Shown piece after piece: positions 5,052 to 11,881 of a stretch of DNA of 13,803 nucleotides. Where the stretch lies: contig DAOWAK010000007.1 of NCBI GenBank assembly GCA_030634605.1, positions 1-13,803 on the forward strand, read 5' to 3'. The notes beneath the pieces are model-generated. The model made no database searches. It had not been told where the DNA came from and worked only from the letters and a program-made list of their open reading frames with translations. The position numbers and the translations under genes are program-made. Position 1 is the first letter of the stretch. Each line of letters starts with the position of its first letter. Source of the DNA: Sedimentisphaerales bacterium (GTDB lineage Bacteria > Planctomycetota > Phycisphaerae > Sedimentisphaerales > SM23-30).

Positions 5052-5999
5052 CTAGCGGCAGATGTCGGCTTTGCCGGCGCAGCCGAGCACGTGCAATTTG
5101 CGTTTTACCATTTGCTTGATGGCTTCGCGGCCTGGGCCGAGGTATTTACGCGGATCGAACTCGGCGGGGTTTTCGGCGAAGACCTGACGAATCTTGGCGG
5201 TCAGGGCCAGACGCAAGTCGGTGTCGATGTTGACTTTGCAGACGGCCATTTTCGAAGCTTTGGTGATGGCTTCTTCCGGTACGCCCATGGTGTTGGGCAT
5301 GTTGCCGCCGTATTTGTTGATCAGGTCGATGAATTCTTTGGGAACGCTGCTGGAGCCGTGCATGACCAGCGGGAAACCGGGAAGACGTTTGGCGATATCT
5401 TCGATGATATTAAAGGCCAGTTTTGGTTCGACCTTGAACTTGAAAGCGCCGTGGCTGGTTCCGCAGGCCACCGCCAGGGAATCGCAACCGGTGGCTTTTA
5501 CGAATTCCTCGGCCTCGTCGGGGTCGGTGACATGACTCATGACATCGTCAGCGGAAACGCCAACGACATCTTCTTCGATGCCGCCGAGCTGGCCGATTTC
5601 GGCTTCGACAACGACGTTGTGCTGATGGGCATGATCGACGACGGACTTGGTCAGGGCGGTGTTTTCTTCGACGGATTTGTGCGAGGCGTCGATCATTACG
5701 GAAGTGAAGCCGTCCTGAACGCACTGCTGACACAGATCCAGGGTGTCGCCATGGTCGAGGTGCATGGCAATGGGCAGGTCGGTTTCGGCAATGGCGGTGT
5801 CGATCAGGGCCCGGAGGTATTTAATGTTGGCGTAAGAGCGGGCGCCCTTGGAAATCTGGAGGATCACCGGAGCGTTTTCTTCTTTGGCAGCTTCGATGAT
5901 TCCCTGCATGAGTTCTATATTGTTGAGCTTGAATGCGCCATCGGCGAAGCCGCCTTCGTAGGCCTGGCGAAACATTTTTTCAGTGGTTACTAATGGCAC
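5052..5999 (-). CDS. fba: class II fructose-bisphosphate aldolase
   Basis: A 315-residue cytosolic zinc enzyme that reversibly splits fructose 1,6-bisphosphate into glyceraldehyde 3-phosphate and DHAP in glycolysis/gluconeogenesis. Visible motifs are AMHLDHG (residues 78-84, with catalytic Asp82 and Zn ligand His83), EAEIGQLGG (132-140), ACGTSHG (178-184, His183 as Zn ligand), MHGSSS (213-218, His214 as Zn ligand) and VNIDTDLR (256-263, DHAP phosphate binding). Length and layout fit the class IIB (GatY/KbaY/FbaA-like) group; a tagatose-bisphosphate aldolase is a less likely reading given the single-gene context. It starts at GTG 5999, with AGGAG (complement of 6007-6011) 7 nt upstream. It has its own near-consensus promoter (6101-6129) and a strong terminator, so it is monocistronic. 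Confidence 0.95.
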   Translation of the reverse strand: MPLVTTEKMFRQAYEGGFADGAFKLNNIELMQGIIEAAKEENAPVILQISKGARSYANIKYLRALIDTAIAETDLPIAMHLDHGDTLDLCQQCVQDGFTSVMIDASHKSVEENTALTKSVVDHAHQHNVVVEAEIGQLGGIEEDVVGVSADDVMSHVTDPDEAEEFVKATGCDSLAVACGTSHGAFKFKVEPKLAFNIIEDIAKRLPGFPLVMHGSSSVPKEFIDLINKYGGNMPNTMGVPEEAITKASKMAVCKVNIDTDLRLALTAKIRQVFAENPAEFDPRKYLGPGREAIKQMVKRKLHVLGCAGKADICR

Positions 6000-6053
6000 A
6001 ACAGTTCTCCTTAATTTGGCAAAAATAAAATCCGGTTATCGTTCAACCAGCAG

Positions 6054-6075
6054 TCAGGAAAATTCCGAATCCTGA
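6054..6075 (-). other. hairpin in the fba mRNA leader
   Basis: TCAGGA (6054-6059) and TCCTGA (6070-6075) form a 6-bp stem in the roughly 95-nt untranslated leader of fba. A smaller GGTT/AACC stem (6034-6048) follows. There is no T-run, so attenuation is not implied. They may affect mRNA stability. Confidence 0.3.
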
Positions 6076-6100
6076 TACCTAGCGGGCATTCCAAGATGGA

Positions 6101-6129
6101 TTTATAACGACTGCATAAGGCCCTGTCAA
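6101..6129 (-). promoter_or_regulatory. sigma-70-type promoter of fba
   Basis: On the minus strand TTGACA (6129-6124), a 17-bp spacer and TATAAA (6106-6101). This is a full-consensus -35 with a 5/6 -10 at optimal spacing. It lies in the short gap after the SDR gene and about 100 bp before the fba start, predicting initiation near 6094. Confidence 0.85.
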
Positions 6130-6173
6130 CGTTTTTCCCCCGAATATTCTGTCCGTGGTCAGTCTGGCCAAAA

Positions 6174-7142
6174 TCAGGCCAAGCGGCGGCGGATATCGTC
6201 GATTATCATTTGCAGGGTCTGGTCGAGTGAGGCTTTGGGCTGATAACCGACGGTGTCGTGGATTCGATCCAAGCAAGGTACGCGGCGCATCATGTCGTCG
6301 AACGGTTTGCCATAGGCCTGTTCGTAAGAGAGGAATTCCTTGGGGCTTTTGGAGCCGGTCATGGCGATGATCTTGTCGGCCAGGGCGGTGATGCTGATTT
6401 CCTCGCCGGAGCCGATGTTGTAAACGCGGCCCGGTGCTTCGGGGCAGTTCATCAGGGCAATGCTGCCGTCCACCACATCGCCGACATAAGCGAAGCAACG
6501 GGTCTGTTTGCCGGTGCCGTAGATGGTGATCGGTTCGTTCTTGAGGGCACGCTCCACGAAGCGGGGAATTACCATTCCGTAACGGCCGGTCTGTCGCGGC
6601 CCGACGGTGTTGAAAAATCGTACCGGGATGACCGGCAAACCGTACTGATCGTGATAGGCCAGGGCCAGGAATTCATCGATGGCTTTGCTGCAGGCGTAGG
6701 ACCAGCGTGAGAACCGGGTGCTGCCCAGGACGCAATCGTCATCCTCCTGGAAAGAGTCAGCTTCGCTTTTTCCGTAAACTTCGCTGGTCGAAGCGAGGAG
6801 AACTTTTTTGCCGAACTTGTTGGCGATTTCCAGCACTACTTCGGTGCCGTGAATGTTGGTCTCGATAGTGCGGACCGGGTCATCGACGATCAACTGCACC
6901 CCCACCGCTGCTGCCAAGTGGAAAACGACATCGCACTGGTCGATCAGGATGTGCATGGTCTCGTTGTTGCGGACGCTGTCGAAAACAAAGCGGAAATTCG
7001 GATTAGATTCGACGCCCGCCAGATTGGCGCGCAGGCCGGTACTGAGATCGTCAACGGCGACCACGTCGTGGCCGAATTGTAACAATCGATCGATCAAGTG
7101 CGAGCCGATGAATCCTGCTCCGCCGGTAACTAATGCTTTCAC
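6174..7142 (-). CDS. extended SDR NAD-dependent sugar-nucleotide epimerase/dehydratase
   Basis: A 322-residue extended short-chain dehydrogenase/reductase acting on a nucleotide sugar. The NAD-binding motif is TGGAGFIGSH (residues 6-15), with acidic VDDLSTG at 30-36 favouring NAD over NADP. The active site is ASTSEVYG (117-124) and Tyr149-X3-Lys153 (YACSK). FFNTVGPRQ (176-184) and the GTGKQTRCFAYVGD block (209-222) are typical of UDP-glucose 4-epimerase, UDP-glucuronate decarboxylase and related enzymes. The exact substrate cannot be fixed; a UDP-glucuronate decarboxylase-like or 4-epimerase role is most likely. It starts at GTG 7142 with AAGGA (complement of 7150-7154) 7 nt upstream. A glycosyltransferase and an FkbM gene lie divergently next to it, pointing to surface-glycan synthesis. 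A REP-like hairpin sits in the shared upstream region. Confidence 0.9.
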   Translation of the reverse strand: MKALVTGGAGFIGSHLIDRLLQFGHDVVAVDDLSTGLRANLAGVESNPNFRFVFDSVRNNETMHILIDQCDVVFHLAAAVGVQLIVDDPVRTIETNIHGTEVVLEIANKFGKKVLLASTSEVYGKSEADSFQEDDDCVLGSTRFSRWSYACSKAIDEFLALAYHDQYGLPVIPVRFFNTVGPRQTGRYGMVIPRFVERALKNEPITIYGTGKQTRCFAYVGDVVDGSIALMNCPEAPGRVYNIGSGEEISITALADKIIAMTGSKSPKEFLSYEQAYGKPFDDMMRRVPCLDRIHDTVGYQPKASLDQTLQMIIDDIRRRLA

Positions 7143-7187
7143 GGGAATTTCCTTAACTGGTCGTCGTGCTTTTTATACAGAGTCCGC

Positions 7188-7208
7188 ATGGGCTAAAGCC
7201 CATCCTAC
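7188..7208 (-). repeat. REP-like GTAG hairpin, third copy of main type
   Basis: ATGGGCT-aa-AGCCCAT (7188-7203), one base, then CTAC (7205-7208). The core is identical to the copy at 81-116 seven kilobases away, while the flanks differ. This shows the element is dispersed rather than only locally duplicated. It sits between the divergent SDR and FkbM genes. Confidence 0.65.
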
Positions 7209-7313
7209 ATTGCCAAATCCGACTTCTCGATTATAACCGTTTTGCAGGCGGACAACAACCTGTTCCGGCTGATTTATGGCCTGGTGAGCAGTGGGATAGG
7301 GTAATTTTGTCTG

Positions 7314-7341
7314 TTGAGAGTTTTGCTGTCTGTCCGATAAA
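7314..7341 (+). promoter_or_regulatory. possible promoter for the fkbM-glycosyltransferase pair
   Basis: TTGAGA (7314-7319), a 16-bp spacer and GATAAA (7336-7341), each 4 or 5 of 6 matches. It lies about 50 bp before the FkbM start. It is the best candidate in the divergent gap, but not strong. Confidence 0.35.
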
Positions 7342-7390
7342 TAGTCTGTGGTGTGAGTTCTGCGCCTTGGTCGGCTGAAAGGTAAGATTA

Positions 7391-8239
7391 ATGAATATTA
7401 GAACCATGGGTAACGCTCTGGCGATTATGAAGGATAATCCGAAGCTTTTTTTGCAGGGGATCTCTGCCAAGCTGAAATCGCGTAAGCAACTGCCCGCTAA
7501 TTTGACGGAGCTGGAGATCAACGGTGTCAAGGTCCGATATCGCAGCGAATATGATTCTTATCTGAATCGGCTTTATTACGGTACTCACGATCTGGCTATC
7601 CGGGCTATCATGAAAAAGCTGCTGCGGTCGGGTGACACGTTTATTGATATTGGGGGGAACATCGGACGCATCAGCACCATCGCGCTGGGGCTGGTGGGTA
7701 CAGCCGGGGCGGTGCACAGCTTTGAACCGATACCGCGATATTTCAAAATTCTGCAAGAGTTGGCCGAGGACAATCCCGAACATCAGCTCACGAATAACAA
7801 CTGCGCTTTGGGCGAGAAATCCGACAGCATCACCATGGCGGTCTCTCAAACGAACATCGGGCTGAATTCGCTGCTGCCGGATTTGCTTAGCCGGGATGAT
7901 GTGGAACAGGAAGTTGAGGTGCCGGTTATTCGTCTGGACGATTACATTGAACAAAACGGACTCGATAAAATCACGCTGATAAAAATTGATACTGAAGGTT
8001 ACGAATTCCCGGTGCTCAAGGGGCTGAGCGAGTTTTTGCGAGATTCTGATTGTCGCCCCCCTATCGTTTGCGAGATAACCCTGGAGGCTTATCCGTTAAT
8101 GAACTGCGCTATCGGGGAATTCCAGGATTACATGCGCCAATTCGACTATCGCGCATACAGCATTATCAATCCCGGCAAAAGGATTGACCTGTCTGAGATG
8201 AAAAATAACGATGATGTCATCTTCCTGCCGGGGAAATAA
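7391..8239 (+). CDS. FkbM family SAM-dependent methyltransferase
   Basis: A 282-residue methyltransferase of the FkbM family, which usually O-methylates sugars or polyketides. The SAM-binding motif I is DTFIDIGGNIG (residues 82-92), followed by AVHSFEPIP (107-115). Family-typical VIRLDDYIE (179-187) and LIKIDTEGYEFPVLKG (196-211) follow. The C-terminus closes with DDVIFLP. There is no signal peptide or membrane span, so it is cytosolic. The ATG at 7391 has AAAGG (7378-7382) 8 nt upstream. The next gene, a fused glycosyltransferase, starts 26 bp after its stop on the same strand, so the two are almost certainly cotranscribed. Methylation of a sugar in a surface glycan is the likely role; the acceptor is unknown. 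Confidence 0.9.
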   Translation: MNIRTMGNALAIMKDNPKLFLQGISAKLKSRKQLPANLTELEINGVKVRYRSEYDSYLNRLYYGTHDLAIRAIMKKLLRSGDTFIDIGGNIGRISTIALGLVGTAGAVHSFEPIPRYFKILQELAEDNPEHQLTNNNCALGEKSDSITMAVSQTNIGLNSLLPDLLSRDDVEQEVEVPVIRLDDYIEQNGLDKITLIKIDTEGYEFPVLKGLSEFLRDSDCRPPIVCEITLEAYPLMNCAIGEFQDYMRQFDYRAYSIINPGKRIDLSEMKNNDDVIFLPGK

Positions 8240-8265
8240 ACACAATTCACGATGTTCAAAAAACC

Positions 8266-10323
8266 ATGAAAATCGCTATCTGTGCACCGATGGATCTGGC
8301 CGGGGCGGGTGGTGTGGAAACGCACATCCTGTCGCTGGCGGCTGCGCTGAGAGGGCTGGGGGTGGAGGTGAGCGTTTTTGGTGATTCTGACGGGGAAGGT
8401 TTCCGTAGCCTGGATCGCTGTCGTCCGGGAGATTACCAGATTATTCACACGCACGGCTGCGCTTTTTCCCGGCAGTTCATCCGCTGGACGATGGAAAATC
8501 GCCGGCGTGCTGACCGGCCCGGCCACGTGCACACGCTGCACGGATTGTCACTGGGTTATCTGTTGGCGTGTGGGACGTGGCTTAACTGGCGTTGCTATAG
8601 TGCCAGCCTGGCGGAGTTGGTTTTGGCCCGTCACGCTGAGAGGGTTATCGCGGTCAGCAGCAACACCAAACGTCAGGCGGAGAAATTTTTTCGGCTGGGC
8701 CCCGACAAGATTGAAGTTATTCCCAACGGCTACAATCCGGACAACGTCAGCCCCAACAACAGTCGCCAGATGATTCGTTCGCGGCTGGGGCTTGGTCCGG
8801 AGAACCTGGTGTTGTTGTTTGTCGGTCGGGGTGAGGACCGTGTCAAGGGTACCGCTCTTATCAGCGATGCAATGGATGAGCTTTACGAACGGCATGGGGA
8901 GGTTCGGCTGCTGGCCATTCCGGGCAGTGGTTTTCCGGAGGCGAAGTGGCTGTGCCGAGCGGGCAGGGTCGATCACGGAAAAATAGCTGATTACTACCGG
9001 GCGGCGGACATTTTCGTTAACGCATCGAAATACGAAGGTTTTCCGCTGACGATCACCGAAGCAATGGGAGCGGGACTGGCGGTCGTGGCTGCTCCGGTCG
9101 GCGGCATTGTGGAAATTGTTCAACACGAAAAAAACGCCCTGCTGCTGCGGAGGGATCGAGGTGATCTGGCCGATCAGGTTGAACGGTTGATCGTTGATGA
9201 AAACTTGCGAAGCTACCTGGGACAGAACGGTCGGGTTACCGCAAAGGAGCTTACCTGGGAGAAAATCGCCCGGCGAACAATAAAGGAAATCTACGAACCG
9301 CTGGTAAGCTCCACGGCTAACGAACTGAACGATCGGCCATTAGCAGAAAATCAAAGCGGCAAATTTAAAACTGATAATCTGAGCGTCTCCGTCATCATTC
9401 CTACCCTTGATCGGCCGAACACGCTGATTGATACGTTGGAGTCAGTGCTCAGGCAAAGCCATCAACCCAGCCAAATCATCGTTGTCGATCAGAGCGAAAG
9501 AACCAGTGAGAAAGTCAGCAGTTTCTGTCAGGACCACAATATCATTCTGGACCACCTGAGCGAGCGGGGTTCGCACCGGGCCCGCAACCGGGCAATTGAT
9601 TTGGCAACTGGCGACATTTTGTTTTTCTGTGATGATGACAGTGAACTGGATGAAGATGTGCTGGAGAATCACCTGAAAAATTACGCTGACAAAAATATCG
9701 GCGCTGTGGGTGGTCGATTACTGCAGCCGGGGGAGCGGGACGACGCGGTCAGGCTCGACACCAACGTCAAGTGCGGTTGTTTTAATCGCTGGAGTGGGAA
9801 AGTTATCGGGAAATTCTATTCCACGGTGAAAGGGCCAATCGATCATTTTTCCGGCGGGAACTGTTCGGGCCGACGGGAGCTGTTGATTGCAGCCGGGGGT
9901 TACGATGAGAATTTTGCCGGGAATGCTTTTTTTGAAGAAACCGATCTGGCGTTGCGGATTAAAAAACTGGGCTATCGAATCATTTTCGAGCCGGCGGCCC
10001 GCGTGCTGCATCTGCATTGCGAAGCGGGCGGCAACCGCGCCGGCCGGATGAAAGAGTGGGTGTTCTGGTTCAGCCATAATTATCTGTTGCTGTTTTGGCG
10101 GCACGGCAAGAAAATTGGATTGCCGGTGTTTTTCGCGCGACTGGCAGCTCGTTGGCTGTGGTGGTCGATCCGCCATAAAAACCCCGCTCTGATCTTTGCC
10201 GGCGTGCGGGGATGCTGGGTGGGACGCAAAAACCTTCGCCAGAAAGTCAGGCAGGTGAAAAACTCGTTCGCTACCAATCCAGCCCCAATTAACGATAATC
10301 CAAGGCGTTCAAACCCCCGGTAA
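8266..10323 (+). CDS. bifunctional GT4-GT2 glycosyltransferase
   Basis: A 685-residue fusion of two glycosyltransferases. Residues 1-345 are a GT-B fold, family GT4 enzyme: GAGGVETH (13-20) near the N-terminus, FVGRGEDRVKG (185-195) with the basic Arg/Lys pair, and the E-x7-E motif EGFPLTITE (257-265). A linker (about 346-371) leads to a GT-A, family GT2 domain: VSVIIPTLDRP (374-384), IIVVDQS (404-410), the metal-binding DDD (456-458) and a FFEETDLALRIKKLGY acceptor-side block (555-570). The last 90 residues are Trp-rich and basic and may lie on the membrane. Both active sites look intact, so it may add two successive sugars to one lipid-linked or surface glycan. The start ATG 8266 lacks a Shine-Dalgarno; it overlaps the stop of a five-codon frame (8252-8269) and follows fkbM by 26 bp, suggesting translational coupling. 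Confidence 0.93.
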   Translation: MKIAICAPMDLAGAGGVETHILSLAAALRGLGVEVSVFGDSDGEGFRSLDRCRPGDYQIIHTHGCAFSRQFIRWTMENRRRADRPGHVHTLHGLSLGYLLACGTWLNWRCYSASLAELVLARHAERVIAVSSNTKRQAEKFFRLGPDKIEVIPNGYNPDNVSPNNSRQMIRSRLGLGPENLVLLFVGRGEDRVKGTALISDAMDELYERHGEVRLLAIPGSGFPEAKWLCRAGRVDHGKIADYYRAADIFVNASKYEGFPLTITEAMGAGLAVVAAPVGGIVEIVQHEKNALLLRRDRGDLADQVERLIVDENLRSYLGQNGRVTAKELTWEKIARRTIKEIYEPLVSSTANELNDRPLAENQSGKFKTDNLSVSVIIPTLDRPNTLIDTLESVLRQSHQPSQIIVVDQSERTSEKVSSFCQDHNIILDHLSERGSHRARNRAIDLATGDILFFCDDDSELDEDVLENHLKNYADKNIGAVGGRLLQPGERDDAVRLDTNVKCGCFNRWSGKVIGKFYSTVKGPIDHFSGGNCSGRRELLIAAGGYDENFAGNAFFEETDLALRIKKLGYRIIFEPAARVLHLHCEAGGNRAGRMKEWVFWFSHNYLLLFWRHGKKIGLPVFFARLAARWLWWSIRHKNPALIFAGVRGCWVGRKNLRQKVRQVKNSFATNPAPINDNPRRSNPR

Positions 10324-10343
10324 AACCGAGGGCTAAATACCGC

Positions 10344-10369
10344 GCTTAAACCCGAAGACGGGCGTAAGC
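10344..10369. terminator. hairpin between convergent genes
   Basis: GCTTA-aa-CCCG-AAGA-CGGG-cg-TAAGC forms an interrupted stem in the 76-bp gap between the convergent glycosyltransferase and sppA genes. No T-run follows closely on either strand. It may act as a weak bidirectional terminator or protect 3' ends. A second imperfect hairpin overlaps the glycosyltransferase stop codon (about 10314-10331). Confidence 0.4.
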
Positions 10370-10399
10370 ATGCCACCCAAAATAAAAATTCTGTACATT

Positions 10400-11404
10400 T
10401 TAATTGCCGGACAAATCACCTACCTGCCAGAGATAGAGAAACTGCGGTCCTTCGCTGCGTAGCCAATGGGGCAGTTCGATGTTCACCAGTGCTTTGGCTC
10501 CCAGATCAGCGGCGGACGAATAGAGGTTCGAGCGATATCCAAAGGGGCGATGATACATCACCACCTGCACATTGTTCAGTCCGGCGGCCTGCTTGGCCCG
10601 GTCGATGGCGTCCTGTGGATAACCGACGTGGTCGATCAGTCCGGCGGCTTTGGCTTGATCGGAAGTAAACACCCGCCCGTCCGCCAGCTTTAGCAATTCG
10701 TCCCGCTGCAATCCGGCCCGGCCTGCCAGAACAACATCCAGGAAATTTTCGTAGAATTGTATGATGATCGCCTGGAGAACCTGCCGTTCTTCATCGGCCA
10801 GGTCCTTTAGCGGCGAGCCCAGGTCTTTCAGTTGGCCGCTCTTGATGGCTTCTGCGCTGATGCCGAGCTTGTCCATGGTTCCGGCGAAACTGACGGTTTG
10901 CATAATCGTGCCGATGCTACCGGTAATGCTCGACGGGCCGGCGATAATTTCGTCGCAGCCGCAGGCAATGTAATAACCGCCGCTGGCGCCGACGTCGAGT
11001 ATGCAGGCGATGACCGGTTTTTTCGCAGCAGCTTTGAAGTCAGCCAGTTCGTTGTACATCATGTCCGAAGCCGCCACCGTACCGCCGGGCGAGTTGATAC
11101 GCAAAACCACCGCTTTGACATTTTGATCGTTATGGGCCTGGTCGAGTTTTTCGCGGAACAGGCTGACCGGATTGTCCTTAATACCCAAAAGACTTCCTCG
11201 GGTGCTATTGGTCAGAATGCCATCCACATCGATAACCGCGATCTTGTCCGGCACCCAGAGCCCATCATCACGCTGCAAAACCGTTTCGTTGAGACCCTGG
11301 GCAGCGGAAACGGGTCTGATTATGAAAGCTGTCGGACCACAGCCAGCTACGAACCCAAGCAACAACACCGATAACGCTACAAAATTTCGGATCGGCTTAT
11401 TCAT
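10400..11404 (-). CDS. sppA: signal peptide peptidase SppA, S49 family, lipoprotein
   Basis: A 334-residue envelope serine protease of family S49, which degrades cleaved signal peptides and other membrane peptides. The N-terminus has a short basic stretch, a hydrophobic core and a lipobox VAGC with Cys22, so it is probably a lipoprotein on the periplasmic side rather than a transmembrane form. Catalytic motifs are INSPGGTV (103-110), LDVGASGGYYIA with nucleophile Ser141, the GSIGTI segment (162-167) and SGQLKDLGSP with general-base Lys193. Length fits the short bacterial SppA with one S49 domain, not the 67-kDa E. coli form. The ATG at 11404 has GAGGG (complement of 11411-11415) 6 nt upstream. 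It is the last gene of the kdsB-pyrG-DUF1844-sppA run, 51 bp after DUF1844. The lipobox is unusual among better-known SppA proteins. Confidence 0.9.
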   Translation of the reverse strand: MNKPIRNFVALSVLLLGFVAGCGPTAFIIRPVSAAQGLNETVLQRDDGLWVPDKIAVIDVDGILTNSTRGSLLGIKDNPVSLFREKLDQAHNDQNVKAVVLRINSPGGTVAASDMMYNELADFKAAAKKPVIACILDVGASGGYYIACGCDEIIAGPSSITGSIGTIMQTVSFAGTMDKLGISAEAIKSGQLKDLGSPLKDLADEERQVLQAIIIQFYENFLDVVLAGRAGLQRDELLKLADGRVFTSDQAKAAGLIDHVGYPQDAIDRAKQAAGLNNVQVVMYHRPFGYRSNLYSSAADLGAKALVNIELPHWLRSEGPQFLYLWQVGDLSGN

Positions 11405-11455
11405 AAGCTTCCCTCTTAAACAGAAGTTTATTTCTCAAGTGAATTGTTCACGTTT

Positions 11456-11881
11456 TCAACTCTGAGCCGCCTGGACGTACATCATGCGGGTTTCGTTCAA
11501 AGCAACCGACAGGGCTTTTTCCTCCTGCTCGGTGAGATTGCCTTTGGTTTTTTCTTCGAGGACACTCAGCATATCGATGTGGTGCTTGGCCAGGTCCAGG
11601 TCAACCTTGGGCTTTTCACCTTTTTCCGGATCGGCGAACTTGCCCAGGCAATAATAAGTCTGAATCATATAGGAATTAACCAACGTCATGAAGTTGGCCG
11701 GCGGAATATTAACCGGCTGCTGTTCATCCGCAGGTTGTACCTGATCTGAGTCATCCGGGGCGGACTCCGACTGATCTGACTGATCTGATTGATCGGAGAG
11801 CTTTTCCTTTTCCTGCCGGGCCTGGGCTTTCCAGTTTTCGTCAGACACGATTTTTGGGGATTTCTCGTCGTCGCTGGTCAT
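11456..11881 (-). CDS. DUF1844 family protein
   Basis: A 141-residue protein of unknown function. The N-terminal half (residues 1-60) is acidic, Gln/Ser/Asp-rich and probably disordered, with the run SDQSDQSDQ at 29-37. The C-terminal half carries the DUF1844 core: NFMTLVNSYMIQTYYCLGKF (63-82) and the helical block DLAKHHIDMLSVLEEKTKGN (96-115) followed by LTEQEEKAL. I start it at ATG 11881, since GGGAGGA (complement of 11887-11893) is 5 nt upstream; an upstream in-frame start at 11911 lies deeper in pyrG and lacks this site. It overlaps the end of pyrG by 41 bp, so it is cotranscribed and probably translationally coupled. The two-helix shape suggests a small structural or binding role, but none is established. 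Confidence 0.88.
   Translation of the reverse strand: MTSDDEKSPKIVSDENWKAQARQEKEKLSDQSDQSDQSESAPDDSDQVQPADEQQPVNIPPANFMTLVNSYMIQTYYCLGKFADPEKGEKPKVDLDLAKHHIDMLSVLEEKTKGNLTEQEEKALSVALNETRMMYVQAAQS
11771..11797 (-). repeat. 9-bp tandem repeat in the DUF1844 gene
   Basis: Three tandem 9-bp units, CTGATCTGA twice and TTGATCGGA, encode three Ser-Asp-Gln units on the minus strand. The unit length keeps the frame, so copy-number change would only lengthen or shorten the disordered linker. Confidence 0.6.

Noticed and set aside
5091..5993. 300-codon plus-strand open frame
   Set aside because: It is the mirror of fba, which has clear motifs, promoter, ribosome binding site and terminator on the minus strand.
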